This document shows positions 22,892 through 34,005 of a stretch of 64,000 nt of DNA, piece by piece. The stretch comes from Druceiella hillmani (Eukaryota; Arthropoda; Insecta; Lepidoptera; Hepialidae). The stretch is taken from the NCBI GenBank assembly GCA_039881145.1, contig JAYKKI010000029.1, positions 26,578,001 through 26,642,000 on the forward strand. Direction: 5' to 3'. Position 1 is the stretch's first letter. Each line of letters starts with the position of its first letter. Under the pieces are notes generated by a model. The model was not told the DNA's origin and did no database searches. It worked only from the letters and a program-made list of their open reading frames with translations. Both the position numbers and the translations under genes were made by a program.

Positions 22892-25374
22892 CAAAAATAA
22901 AATTCAGACTTTTGTTAACTTCTTTTGCTTCTGTGGGTTCCTAAGTACAAAATAAGATGATTATTATAACTATTTATAATCATTTCATTTTGTAATAGGT
23001 ATATATACTGGTGTATAATAATATAGGATATATGAAACAACATATTATTTAAATTACGTCGTCACGGACAACTTCAAAGAACAGATTTGATTTATCTGGC
23101 GTGTATTAGTTTTTGTAAAAAGAAAAAGCTGACATTTTACCCAGAAAATAATATAGTGAGTCACTTGAATTTTCCGAGAGACGGCTTTTATTGAAGATAC
23201 AATATTATACTGCAATTGCTTTAAAGTTAATTTGAACAAAAGTCAATCTATGTATATACACGAAACATCGCATAACGTTTGCATGCTGGTTATAATTTTT
23301 TTGTGAAAACAAATTTAAATGTCAAAAGTTTAAGTACGATCCAAACCAAATTAACTCGTGTAAAAATATAACTTAGATTTTAATATTGTTAACAAGAAAA
23401 AAACTTCGCAAGAAATTTTCGCGGTAGCTGAAGAAGCTTAAATGTTGGGTAAATTTTTCCAAATGTTTAGATCATAATAAAAATATTTTCCATGATTTTA
23501 GTGATTATTTATCGCGACAAGTTCGGTTTCGTTTGATAATATATGACTTAGTAACCTATTCCTGAGTTTGCCGTGGCAAAAGCGTGGTTGATTTGACGTA
23601 ACTTGACGTGACCTGTTACTACATTTGAGGTTTGCATATATAATTCAGAGATTCGATATAGTGAAAATAAGAATAAGGAGCCCGATACAAAATACCCAAT
23701 TGTACCATAGCGGAAAATTGCAGCTTATTTTTTTTAATCAGAGGTATCTTAGGATCATAGACAAATTATTAAAGCGATGCTTTCATAATTTTGTTTAACT
23801 TCACATATTAACAAATCTCAAAGATCTAACTAACAACATGTCTACAATTTCCGAAATCCCTCATTCCATACAGGAACAGTCAGATCAATTTTTGAGAAAA
23901 AATTATGATGTTCATATAAAAGTACAATTTTTATTCAAGTGGATATTATAAGGATAAGTGGTAGGTGGAAGGGTCATAAGCATATAAGCCTAGAGCGATT
24001 TGAACTTAAATCAGGCCCTGGTTGTAAACTAAGCAAACTTACTCTATTCTGCCAAAACTTTGGAGGACTGCATACGAACCTCGTATTAGTTTATGGATAG
24101 TATACGTGGTAGGTATACTCTTGATAAACTAATAAGATCGTACTAGCTGCTGCTGAAACTTGGGCGGTCAATTAATTTTTCGATATCAATTTATTTATTG
24201 GTTAATTCATTGTAGTTCGCATGGATCGTAATGCCATATGACAAGGCTATGAAAATTTAATCGCTGCTCGCACGCCCTTATTGCGGTATTCGCATCAGTG
24301 AGTATGTATTTATGTCAGTATTACTTTGCAAACTGTGTTTTGTATATTATCTTTTAAGCCATTGATGAAAAATAAGCGAGCGTTATAAATAAGATAAACT
24401 ACCCAGTTAGTAATCGTATAATGTTTGCAATGTTTGCTCAAAAGTTTTAAGACTGAAACGAAAGATTTTAAAGCGAGTGCATTCTGCGTAAGTACTAAAA
24501 GATTTTGTACGCTTATGCAATCCAAATGCTTTCCTCGAGTGTAGTTGAAGCTTTCAAAAATTTCAAGATTTTCAGTTTTTTAAGGGCCTTTTTTGAAGTT
24601 TAAGATTAAGAGTAAGTTTGAAGATTTCATTATTTAATTTTCACGTTATACTAATTTTATAGCCTTACTTTGGAAAAATTACTTTATTACTAAATTACTA
24701 AATTACTGAAAATAAATATTACCTCTTCCTACTTTAACATTGTGCAGGCATATCCAATATATTTGATCATATAAGAATAATCAATTGTAGGATTTAGATA
24801 TAGTCACGGCATCTAAAAAGATGCAATTAGTAAATTAGATTATAGACCGGGATGTTTCAAATACTTTTTCCTAATTTATTACCCGTGAATTTGTTTGTAT
24901 GAAATTAGTACCTTTGTTGTGAAAAGTAAAGTAGGCTAGTAATCGTTAAGTAAATAATATGATAAGTTAAACACGAAATATCTATAAAGCTCTTTCCGTG
25001 CACCTAACCGTAATTCGAAAACATTTAGAAGTACAGAAAATAACATTCTTATCGATAATATATTACGAGACCCTAACTCAACGTTCGACTTTTCCGTTTT
25101 CTTCTTGACGTATTTCAGATATAATACCTTAGCGTCTCAACGTATAGAAAATTCTTAGCTATATCTTTTTTATGGAAAGTTCAAAAAATGCAGTGCTATT
25201 TTTAGCGGGTTTGCTAATCGGACACGGAAATTATTTTAATTAAAATATACTCTTCCACCATTCTTTAAATGAACACTGATGCGTATTACAATAGAATATC
25301 TTTGGTGTAATCGAAAATGGCTTTTAAGCTGTCATATGGCTTTGTTGCTGCTGACTTAACAACGGGACTCATAT

Positions 25375-25416
25375 GTATGTACTTCTTTTATGGTAGTATG
25401 TACTTCTTCTATGGTA
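25375..25416 (+). repeat. 21-bp tandem duplication
   Basis: GTATGTACTTCTTTTATGGT is repeated immediately with one T-to-C change. The unit is 21 bp. Confidence 0.85.
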
Positions 25417-28400
25417 GTATATGTGTTTTTGAAATTGAAAATTGCTTGGTCATTATTTTATCAACATATCGATAGATGTATTTTATGGCATTAAACAATT
25501 TTGACAAAATTGGGGAATAGTGCAATCCAACAATTATCAACTCTAAAGTAGCGGCAATTTCGAACTTTTATGGACACCATCCCACCTTTATCTTCTTGTG
25601 CTCTTCGTCGGTTCAGGGGATATTCGTTTTCATAGGTACATTGTTAAAACGCTTACCTCATCAAAAATAAGATTGTTTTTTCATGAGCTAGGGAGATTGA
25701 CGGTTTCAAGCGCCGTATGGATCATGGATCATGGTTTTAAAAATAATGTATAGTATCCATTAGTTGGATCAGATATATCTGCAGTGATAATATTATAAAT
25801 TCGATTAGATCTCAACTTTTAACCAAAGTAAGATGAGGTAAGCCGCGCTTCTGCCGTTCTATACAGTCATGTAACATATAGTGAGTGATATGGAGAAGTG
25901 TCTTCATATATATTTTCCTTTAGTTATAATTGACACAAGTTTTTATTTACATTTAACTTGAAAACTCTCGTAGCTATATACATATATTAGCAGTTTGACT
26001 TGATAATAATTAATCAACTATTTCCATTCATTGAACATTTAATTTCATGACGACCATAAAACAGGACTACTATTTGTGCGCAGATAGGCGAATGCGTTTT
26101 GTGTATACTCGTGTATCTGGCGTTTTTATTATTTGTATAGGTATGTATTATTTAAAGAAAAGTGTGAAATAATAAACAATTTCTTTTTACCAAATGTTAA
26201 TATTGTCGTTTTTGATAGAATTCGTATTAAAGAAAAGACGAAAACGCGTAAGGCAGTGTTTCAGATACGAACGAAACAATGTAGTATGGAACTTATTTTA
26301 AGGCAGAAATTTCCTCAAACTTTAAAATTATACGGTTCTAGTAATTAAATATCTATATATTATTTTTGAAAATTCATCGCCAGTCTTATTGTACAATTTT
26401 TTGGCTGATGTTATCTATTTAACATCTTTATTTTTTAATAAGACACCTTATCCTTTGGTTCTGATTTTTTTACGAATAATGCAATTATAATGCTAATAAT
26501 AAAATTATTATAACAGTTAAAAAAAATACGCAATGTGTATCTAACACAATGTGTATAGCCAAGCGTGTAACGTGCCATAAGGAACTTCTATCCAAAATAC
26601 GAGGTTAAGAATTACATAAAAAATTAGATGAAGGCCCAATTTTACTTAGGGTATTATTTCTTCTTACTGGTTACGTTTGAGGTCAGAATTTTGTCACTAG
26701 CTTGACTTTCACCATGTCAATTGAAATTCTAAAAAAGTGATTTTCACAACCTTCATTAATTATAACGAAAAATATCTTCCGATATTGCTGGGTACTCGGA
26801 TAGATTAAAAACCTTGATGTTATAAAATAGGATTGGTAGATAGTTGGAATATTATTTCCCCAATGGCTGCCTATTTCAATGAAATCATATTATTTTCAAG
26901 ATAGTAAAGGTCAGTTCTTACAATTGCCTATTATTTTAAAAAAAGGTTCGAAAGTTCCCGCGATTAAAATTGGTGTCAAAATTCAAATTGGAAAGCTCAC
27001 TCGTACCTGTTTTGATTTTAAGTGTTCTACATGACATGTTTGATCAATTAACGCCAGATCTCATTAACTTTATCATAGATGGTTATGACGGTAAAGCTTC
27101 GGATTTCGTTGTTCGGATGTTGTTGTGTGTATTTACAGGCAAGTTATTGTTAATATGTGATTAATAAATAAGTGATTTATTTCGCTTCTATCACAGGTTT
27201 TTCTCTAATATAGTATTCTAATTTATTTTTCCAAGTCTGGATATTTTACTTCAACTATATTGTTATCAATATAAGATCATCTGAATTGCAAAAAAAACCA
27301 CATGGGTTTGCAACAAGACAATTCCCGTTTCTCTGATTTAAAAATTTCATAATTTATATATACGTATTTTACTTCAGATTTAAAAAAATACATCGCATGA
27401 TATTTATTGCTTATTTATCACGGCTATATGAAAATATTAAATTCAAAATAAATAAACTTTGTTGAAAATAAAAAAAAATTATTTGCTAAAATTCTTATTT
27501 AATTTAATTTTTCTTTTTGTAGTTACTAGATGACGCAATATAATACCAATAATTTTTCCTAGGTTACAAATAAAAAGTTTACAAGTTTTTACTTAAAGAA
27601 AATTACAGCTATACGCTTTATTGGAGTTTACTCTTTAAAAATGGATTTTCATATACAGCGCACGGTATGAAGTTTTATGAATAGTGAAATCAGAAGTTTG
27701 AACGTCTTTGATTGACATATCGAATTATTTACTGACAGTCGTAAGCGTCGTTTGTTTGGCTGGAAATATTGCGTTTAACAAGAGTAGTAAAATGAATACA
27801 AGAAAAATAAACTAAACAGAAATAGAGTGAAAATATTCGTCTCTCACAAAGATGTGATTGACAATAAACTAACTGACGGAGCAAACGTGAAGATGAAAAA
27901 AATATCGAGATACCTATGTAATGCTAGCGGTATTATTAATGAAAGGATAAGTACAGTCAAGTGTGCATGTTTACACTGAAAATGTATCTATATATTTATT
28001 GAAAGGCTCACGAAACAAGTTACAGTCAGGTAGATGTACAATAAAAAGAACAGAGTATAACATTATACAGTAACTATAATTCTGTATACACAAAATGGTT
28101 AGAGTATTTACGTATACATTTTGATGGGTTTCTTGTGGTTTTCAATATTTTAGAAAATGTCAATTAATGAATTTTATTATTTTCTACTACTGAAACAAAA
28201 CATTAATTCTGTCGTAGCTGGTTTTAATTCAATATTGAAACAATATTGTTATGCAATCGATACATTCGAATTATGGGATTATAAGAAGAGGTATTATTGT
28301 TATAAACTTGTAGAATGAATATTCTCTATAATGATATACGGGATCTGAGTCGAGTATTGAAGTTGAGTAGATAGGGACAATCAACATGCGAATGTATGAT

Positions 28401-28616
28401 TTTATATAAATATATTAGGTATACGCTTTTTTTCTGTGCAGTTAGCGATGACCTATTAAATCGCTGTAGTTGGATTTTATAAGATCTATACTTTCTTCCA
28501 AGATGGAGTCGGAATTAATTTGTTTAATGAATTTAGTATTAATTGCTTGCACCAATGTAATGTCTTTTTTTTTATAATGTTCTTAAGAAACGTGTACTTT
28601 ATTTGTTTCTTTAGGC

Positions 28617-28819
28617 AAAAGGGAGTCAACTGTGCCGACTTTGACTTAATATGAAAGCCAAGCAGAAAAGAGAGTTGGAAAAGAAAAGGCAGCAGCGAAT
28701 GGCCACCGCTGGAGGAAACGCGATTTGCGACATCCAAATTGACCCCGTTGTTTCCTTAATAGCGCCAGGGTTAATTGTGGAAGTCCCATCAAACGATTTT
28801 GCTCAGCAATTCAGTCGAG
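28617..28819 (+). CDS. Candidate first coding exon of unidentified host gene
   Basis: A pyrimidine-rich acceptor TTTGTTTCTTTAG ends at about 28616. It is followed by 34 nt of possible 5' UTR, with an in-frame TGA at 28642, then ATG at 28651. The frame stays open for 56 codons to a donor-like GAG/GTAAAC at 28819/28820, giving a phase 1 exon end. The peptide begins with a basic, charged stretch MKAKQKRELEKKRQQRMA, probably a short helix or nuclear/nucleic-acid-type basic region. It continues DIQIDPVVSLIAPGLIVEVP with a hydrophobic middle and ends near NDFAQQFSR. Composition and codon use (GCC, GGA, CCC) differ from the AT-noise frames around it, supporting true coding. I do not recognise the protein. 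The partner exons must lie far downstream or outside the window. Without the splice, the frame runs only five more codons to a stop. Confidence 0.6.
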
Positions 28820-29350
28820 GTAAACAACGTGTGTAATGTAATTGAGGTAAATAAGTGTACCATTAATCTTTTATTTATAGTTTTTTTTAGAAACTGTTTA
28901 ATATAATAACGGGCCCCAAAAGTTTTCAGATTGATTTATTTGAAGTGAATTTTATTAGAATTTATATTCAATACTGAAGAAGCAGTATTGGAAACGAAAG
29001 TAGTTTATAATTTAATCACCCTTAAAATTACAAATGATAAAATTCATTTAAGAAACTTTCCGTTGGACTTCTATTTTATTTTCTTTCTAGTGATTGAGAA
29101 AATGTATTGAAATTTAAAATTTATAAATTTGTGATATTCATGAATTGACATTGAATTAATTAGTCAATTATATAAAGATCCGTCTGAGCAGCAATCGACG
29201 AGTAGAAGTGAAACTTATCATTTTTGGACGTGCACACGAATTTACAAATAGGTAGGAGACGCACTGGCAGCCCTCATTCTGATATCTTCAATTACTTCAT
29301 TCGTCGGTTACTTTAGACGGAAGAATTAAAAAGAAATTGAATGAGGCATA
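28820..29350. other. AT-rich stretch after candidate exon
   Basis: Inferred intron of the gene whose exon ends at 28819. No second exon is evident. Confidence 0.35.
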
Positions 29351-29494
29351 ATGGATCAGAAACAACGAAGAGAAAATGCGCTCCATGAAATCTGCAAGGA
29401 AATTTTATTAAGTCAAGATCGAGAAGTGAAGGCTTGTGCTAAAGTTGCAGACAGGGAATTGAAAAATAAATTAAATACATTTTTAGATTATTAA
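29351..29494 (+). CDS. Small open frame, 47 codons, unrecognised
   Basis: ATG at 29351 opens a highly charged 47-residue frame (MDQKQRRENALHEICKEI..., then EVKACAKVADRELKNKL) ending with TAA. It has no signal peptide or membrane segment and looks helical throughout. Composition is more protein-like than neighbouring frames, and the ATG context (GCATAATGG) is reasonable. No homolog is recognised and chance is possible. It may be a small ORF, a terminal exon or a repeat-derived fragment. Confidence 0.25.
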   Translation: MDQKQRRENALHEICKEILLSQDREVKACAKVADRELKNKLNTFLDY

Positions 29495-32160
29495 TAATTT
29501 GATTTATAACTTTTTATACTATTTCGTGTTTTTAAATATTGTTTTTTTCTTATTTCATTTTCATTTTTTATATTCCATATTTACATATTTTTTGTTTATT
29601 TTTAAAATTTTTTCTGCTCATATGGTGTTTTATTTTATAATTTTTAAATTTTACAACAGCCAGTTAAATTTTCAATAATAAATCATATATTCGTTATTTT
29701 GTTACGCGAAGAAAGGCAGTGTAGCATGTTGTTTAAAACATTAAAACAAATAAAAAATGTCAATGTTTATAGTTTGAATCTTATACAAAAAGAATTTATT
29801 TTGTCGAGCTTTGTTAGTAAGGGTGTATATATATTAACAACTTAGTCTGACGTCATTAAATATTTTTAATTTTGTTTAATAAATTTGATCTTATTCATTT
29901 GTATTTTATTTGAAAATAACTATATTGTCGGCATTTTTTTTAAAGAATTTTCCATTTATATTTAATGGTATTAATATTTATATTTAAATACAGTGTTGCC
30001 TATTTTATACATTCCAAGACAATTATACTTAAGGACTCCAGTTTAACGACAGTCGCGCGTCGGAATTGACACGCACAATTTTTTTGTCAACTTTATTGTT
30101 TGGGTCACAACTTTTGGGTAAGCGAAGCGGTGAGAAAAACTAGTTATTGATAAATGTATAATGATACCCCTTATCGTGACTTTTGATGTTTTGGATATCT
30201 TGCTGTTAAGTGCAGAAAATTTGGTTTCTTTTTATTTGTGCGTATTTAATAGCATAATATATTTGACTCGCAAATCTGTACTCGTTAAGTGTTTGTATTT
30301 TGACAAGGTACTTCAAAATAACTTGATAATTATAAAAAAAACAAAAAAGACCTAAATAATATTACATATGCAAACAATCCTTCAAGTCTCCGGCTGAATC
30401 TAATTCCTTAAAATAGCATTTCGGAAACAAAACTTTTTTTTTCAAAAGACCTTTTTACCGAATTTTTTTCTGGTTGTATAACGGAAGGGGATAGTTTTAC
30501 TATTACGAATGTGTAGAATAAGCTTTAGTATTTACCAATGTCAAGTTAAAGGGACGTCTGTTTAACAGAACCAAATCAATATTTACACACGACTTTCTTC
30601 CAATTTGATCGCAGTGCGCGATCGAATTGGAAGAAGTGAGGCAGTGGAAATTTTAGAGGAAAATGAAAACCATATCTGTTACTGCTTTTAACCCGATAGA
30701 TTGCTTGAGGCCTGACATTAGCTGCCCTTTTTCTCGGCGATCTTTGCTCTTGAAATTTCAAATAGTCAACCATTGTCCCTGTGCGGTAGGAAGGGTGTTG
30801 TAAGGGAACCTTTGTTTATGGAAAGAAGATAATTTAAATTGCTCCTGTAATCTCGACAAATTTTCTTTTGGAATTTAAAAATTTAACGTTATTTTGAGTC
30901 AAGCGTATACTAGAGAGTGAAAGTTTAGCCATGTAATAAAAACATGCAAAAGAAATTGTTCAAAATTACTGACTATTTGTGAAAAACTATACACATTCGG
31001 TTTAATATTCAATGGCGTTCGGCTAAAAGTTAATTTTGCTGCAAAAATTTTCGCTTTACAAATGTAATTTATTACAGTAACCATTAAAAGTAAGTAATAT
31101 AACAAATTATATCTCTCGAGTGAAAAAATTAAGAAAAGTTGCATGTCTCTTAGTTTTCTTTTTGTGAAGCCTTAAATTATTTTCTACATTAGCAGGGCAT
31201 CATTTTTGAACCCGTTTAAAAGATTTTCACGTTTCAATCAGCTCGTCTTGCTTTCTTATGTTCAAAAACTTTTTAGGAAAACACTTGTTGCAAGTTTATT
31301 AAGTATGTAAGCCTCTTCAAGCCTTGTAACATTTCCATAAACTAGTATTCACATCGTAGTTTTAAATATACTCCATACCTATAGCGGATATGAATGGTAA
31401 ATAAATATAAGATGTTAAATTTTAATGCCTATATATTTATAAAGGTCGCAGGAAACGTTAAAGGATAGTTAGACCATACAGCTAAGTCTGAGGTATTATA
31501 ACATCTTTGCTTCAATCCATGTAATGTATTATAATTTACTTGTTAAATCCATGTAATAACATCCACATCAAGCGTGGAGCTCGTCTATAAAAGTGCTTTT
31601 AAAAAAAATTATGAATCTGAGGGGTTTAATAAGCGTTTATTTAATTATAATTTGATGTCATTGTAAACACTTATTAAATCTAAAGCACCTGCTATTTATG
31701 AAATAAACGATATAAAAACATCAAATCACATGTCACTCACATTCCATTTTTTATGCCAAGAACTGGTTCTTTTATTGGCTAAAATGGACTATACCGCTTT
31801 GGTCACTTTGTCGCAATAAACATTTTAAATGAACATCACTGCTGGACTGGCTGTTCATGACCAAAAATGACTGGTGAGTGAGAGTTTAGCGGTGAATGTT
31901 CGGTGATTGGTAACTAGATCGACACTGAGAATTAAACTGAACTTCCGTAGGTCGGTTATTGATGGCCGGATATTATGACCCATGAAACGTCAGCAGTAAC
32001 GTATTAAGTCTCTGAACGATATACGAATTGGCTTCAGTTATCGACAGGGAAGCGAGCACTAAGGCAAGTACTTGTCCTGAAGTCAGGTTTTGAATACGAT
32101 GTAAAATGGTAGAAGTTCATGTAGTGAATACTGAATCATTTTCGAATCATGACATGCTAT
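29495..32160. other. AT-rich non-coding stretch
   Basis: A GGGTAAGCGAAGCGGTGAGA segment near 30115-30140 is, on the minus strand, similar to the CCCGTTGCTTCGCTCAG start of the tandem array at 7.8 kb. It may mark a decayed minus-strand copy of that retroelement type. Nothing else is recognised apart from the hairpin at 30592. Confidence 0.35.
30592..30637. repeat. Imperfect inverted repeat, about 20-bp arms
   Basis: ACTTTCTTCCAATTTGATCGC and GCGATCGAATTGGAAGAAGT are nearly complementary, with one substitution, a one-base insertion and a loop of about 5 nt. Confidence 0.75.
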
Positions 32161-32169
32161 ATTATACAC

Positions 32170-32420
32170 TCATTATAAAAAGACGGCAACACAAGAAACT
32201 TGAGACAGCACGCCGCGACAGAGGACAGTCGTTGTACGAAGACGGTTCATGCCGGCTGTAATGCCACACCCCGCGCCATAGGATGAACAAACAGCTCGCG
32301 CTCGTTCCTTTTCGCCGACGATCGCCCAAGCATACATGATGGTTCTACTTCTCATGCCGTGCTCGAACCGAAGCGTTGTGATATGCGGAGTTGCAGCCTG
32401 CTCACTTTGTCCTGGAGTTC
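32170..32420 (+). promoter_or_regulatory. Possible promoter with TATA-like box and GC-rich downstream region
   Basis: TATAAAAAGAC at 32174 is followed from about 32205 by a strongly GC-richer, CpG-containing segment (GCACGCCGCGACAGAGGACA, CTCGCGCTCGTTCC, CGCCGACGATCGCCC). This is one of the most compositionally distinct patches in the window. It could be a core promoter plus 5' UTR, or a foreign repeat. The open frames of about 91 and 108 codons overlapping it on opposite strands have no recognisable domain. Confidence 0.22.
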
Positions 32421-32940
32421 TATTATTTGGAATTATTTTGCGTTTCATTACTTGGAATTTTTCTCGTGGAGAAAATCTTGTACTTTAACTATATGTGGTC
32501 GTCGCCGTTTGGTAGGTGAGGTGAGTGTAGCTAAAGGGTTCTGCCTAGTACGAAGCCGAAGTGTACTTTTTGTGATGTCAAAGTTCATTGACGGCTTAAA
32601 AACAATTCTGTGTCAGCTTCTCGAACAACGTGTAAGATACACGTTGTTCGACAGGCTGGGTGACTTATATCGTTCACGGATTTGAAAATCTAGTCATAAC
32701 TCGAAGTTTGCTCGGTTAGGCCAATTAGCGTCAAGCATCCAAATGCATTACTTTACTGAATCTACCAGAAGTAATCGACAGCTGCTGATGGAACATAAAG
32801 GTCAATATTTATTGTTAAGTATTAATAATAATATCGACTAGCTAACAGATTAAGTAATAACAGAACCGATTTTATTTTTTCCATAATAACGTTTCACTAC
32901 ATACTGCAATATTTAAAAATGAAGGGAGGTAGGGTAGGTC
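32421..32940. other. Non-coding stretch
   Basis: A plus-strand open frame continues to 32685 but shows no known motif. It contains a hairpin (see 32614). Confidence 0.3.
32614..32658. repeat. Inverted repeat, 20-bp arms, 5-nt loop
   Basis: CAGCTTCTCGAACAACGTGT and ACACGTTGTTCGACAGGCTG are complementary except at two positions, around loop AAGAT. Confidence 0.85.
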
Positions 32941-33119
32941 CTAAGCAATATCAAAGAGTAAAAAAAATTTAGTGTGGAAGAGCGTCAAATAGACCTTGTC
33001 CCTTTTTAACAAAAGTCACCACATTTCTACGTTGAAGATTTCTTCACGTACTTACACTTCTTTTTAATATATTAAACAATTCTCAGAGCCCAAATTGTCT
33101 TACTGGCAAATTTAAAGAT

Positions 33120-33400
33120 GTGTCTGCTCATGGCCTAGGGCTAGTTCACTTACCTTACTTATCACTAAACGTACCTCTACTTCTTACGAAAAATCTTTCA
33201 TTCTCCAAGCAGTAAACATTTGGAATCAACTGGATCCTGACAACGGGAAAATCACGTCCCTAAATATTTTCAAAAATCGAGTGAAAAAGTCCTGCATCTC
33301 CTGTAATCTTTTCCTTTGTGCCCTTGCCCTTTCCTTTCTTTTCCATCTCAAATCATTTCAAGGATTTGTATTATTAATACTTTTATTTCTTTCTCTTTAA
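33120..33400 (+). pseudogene. LINE C-terminal coding fragment
   Basis: The frame 33170-33400 encodes RTSTSYEKSFILQAVNIWNQ followed by LDPD...SLNIFKNRVKKS, and ends in a hydrophobic tail and stop. This matches the typical C-terminus of Jockey/CR1/L2-type non-LTR retrotransposon reverse-transcriptase proteins: R-T-Y--SF---A---WN-LP...S---FK---K. Only the last 80 to 100 codons are recognisable. The upstream part is degraded or absent, as expected for a 5'-truncated insertion. Confidence 0.7.
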
Positions 33401-33562
33401 TGTACTATAAATAATTTTTATTGCAAAATCTCTTAAAATCTACCAACTAAATTTCGATACCAATTGTTATGACTGATTGAAAGGGATTGCTCATGAAGCA
33501 ATAAGTCCGTCATATGTATTATGTATAAAAGATTATAAATAAATAAACAAATAAAAGATTTA
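33401..33562 (+). mobile_element. LINE 3' UTR and tail
   Basis: Downstream of the stop are an AT-rich 3' UTR, a short hairpin ATTGCTCATGAAGCAAT (33486-33502) with AAGTCCGTC, then an A-rich tail AAATAAATAAACAAATAAA. The hairpin and GTCCG motif match the 3' part of the SINE at 16.85 kb. Confidence 0.65.
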
Positions 33563-33825
33563 TTATCACTGGTGTGAACCATAATGGAAATGTTTTTGAT
33601 GAGATGAGTTTCATTTACTTGTGGCATTTATATCTAAAGTTATTTTTTGTACAATTTAGTCGGGGAAAAAACTTATACGCTATCCCAATATTTTTCAACT
33701 CCCATTTTGATAAGCTTTTCTTTTATATTCAACGTAATTTAAAATTTATCTCCTCACTTAACCTCCAGAAAAATTCTCTGAAATTGGAGTTCAAGGTTTT
33801 ATATATAATTGGACCACTGTGATAG

Positions 33826-34005
33826 AAAGATATCGAGGAGATGTTAGATACGGAGATGCTAGATAGAAGATACGAGAGTTCGTTTTTCAATTTTGGTATG
33901 CTCATATAACTAAATTATCGATAGACGAATCGGCTTCAGTTATCGACGGAGGAGATGCTAGAGAGAAGAAGTTTTTCAATTTTTGTATGCTGCTGTAATA
34001 AAATT
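33826..34005 (+). repeat. Diverged local duplication (GGAGATGCTAGA units)
   Basis: GGAGATGCTAGATAGAAGA...GTTTTTCAATTTTGGTATGCT (33850-33902) recurs as GGAGATGCTAGAGAGAAGA...TTTTTCAATTTTTGTATGCT (33949-33992). Between them, CGAATCGGCTTCAGTTATCG (33927 on) is also found at 32027 (CGAATTGGCTTCAGTTATCG). Confidence 0.75.

Larger units (their letters stand above)
21411..28600. other. Long AT-rich stretch without recognisable genes
   Basis: Every open frame of 60 to 75 codons here has composition expected of AT-rich noise (many I, N, K, F, L, Y) and lacks splice-site support. A short (TA) run lies at 22870-22891 and a 21-bp tandem duplication at 25375-25416. I see no RNA gene or transposon protein motif. 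This is consistent with intronic or intergenic DNA. Confidence 0.45.

Noticed and set aside
32173..32448. 91-codon minus-strand open frame in GC-rich patch
   Set aside because: GC-rich DNA lowers stop density. There is no motif, and a competing plus-strand frame overlaps.
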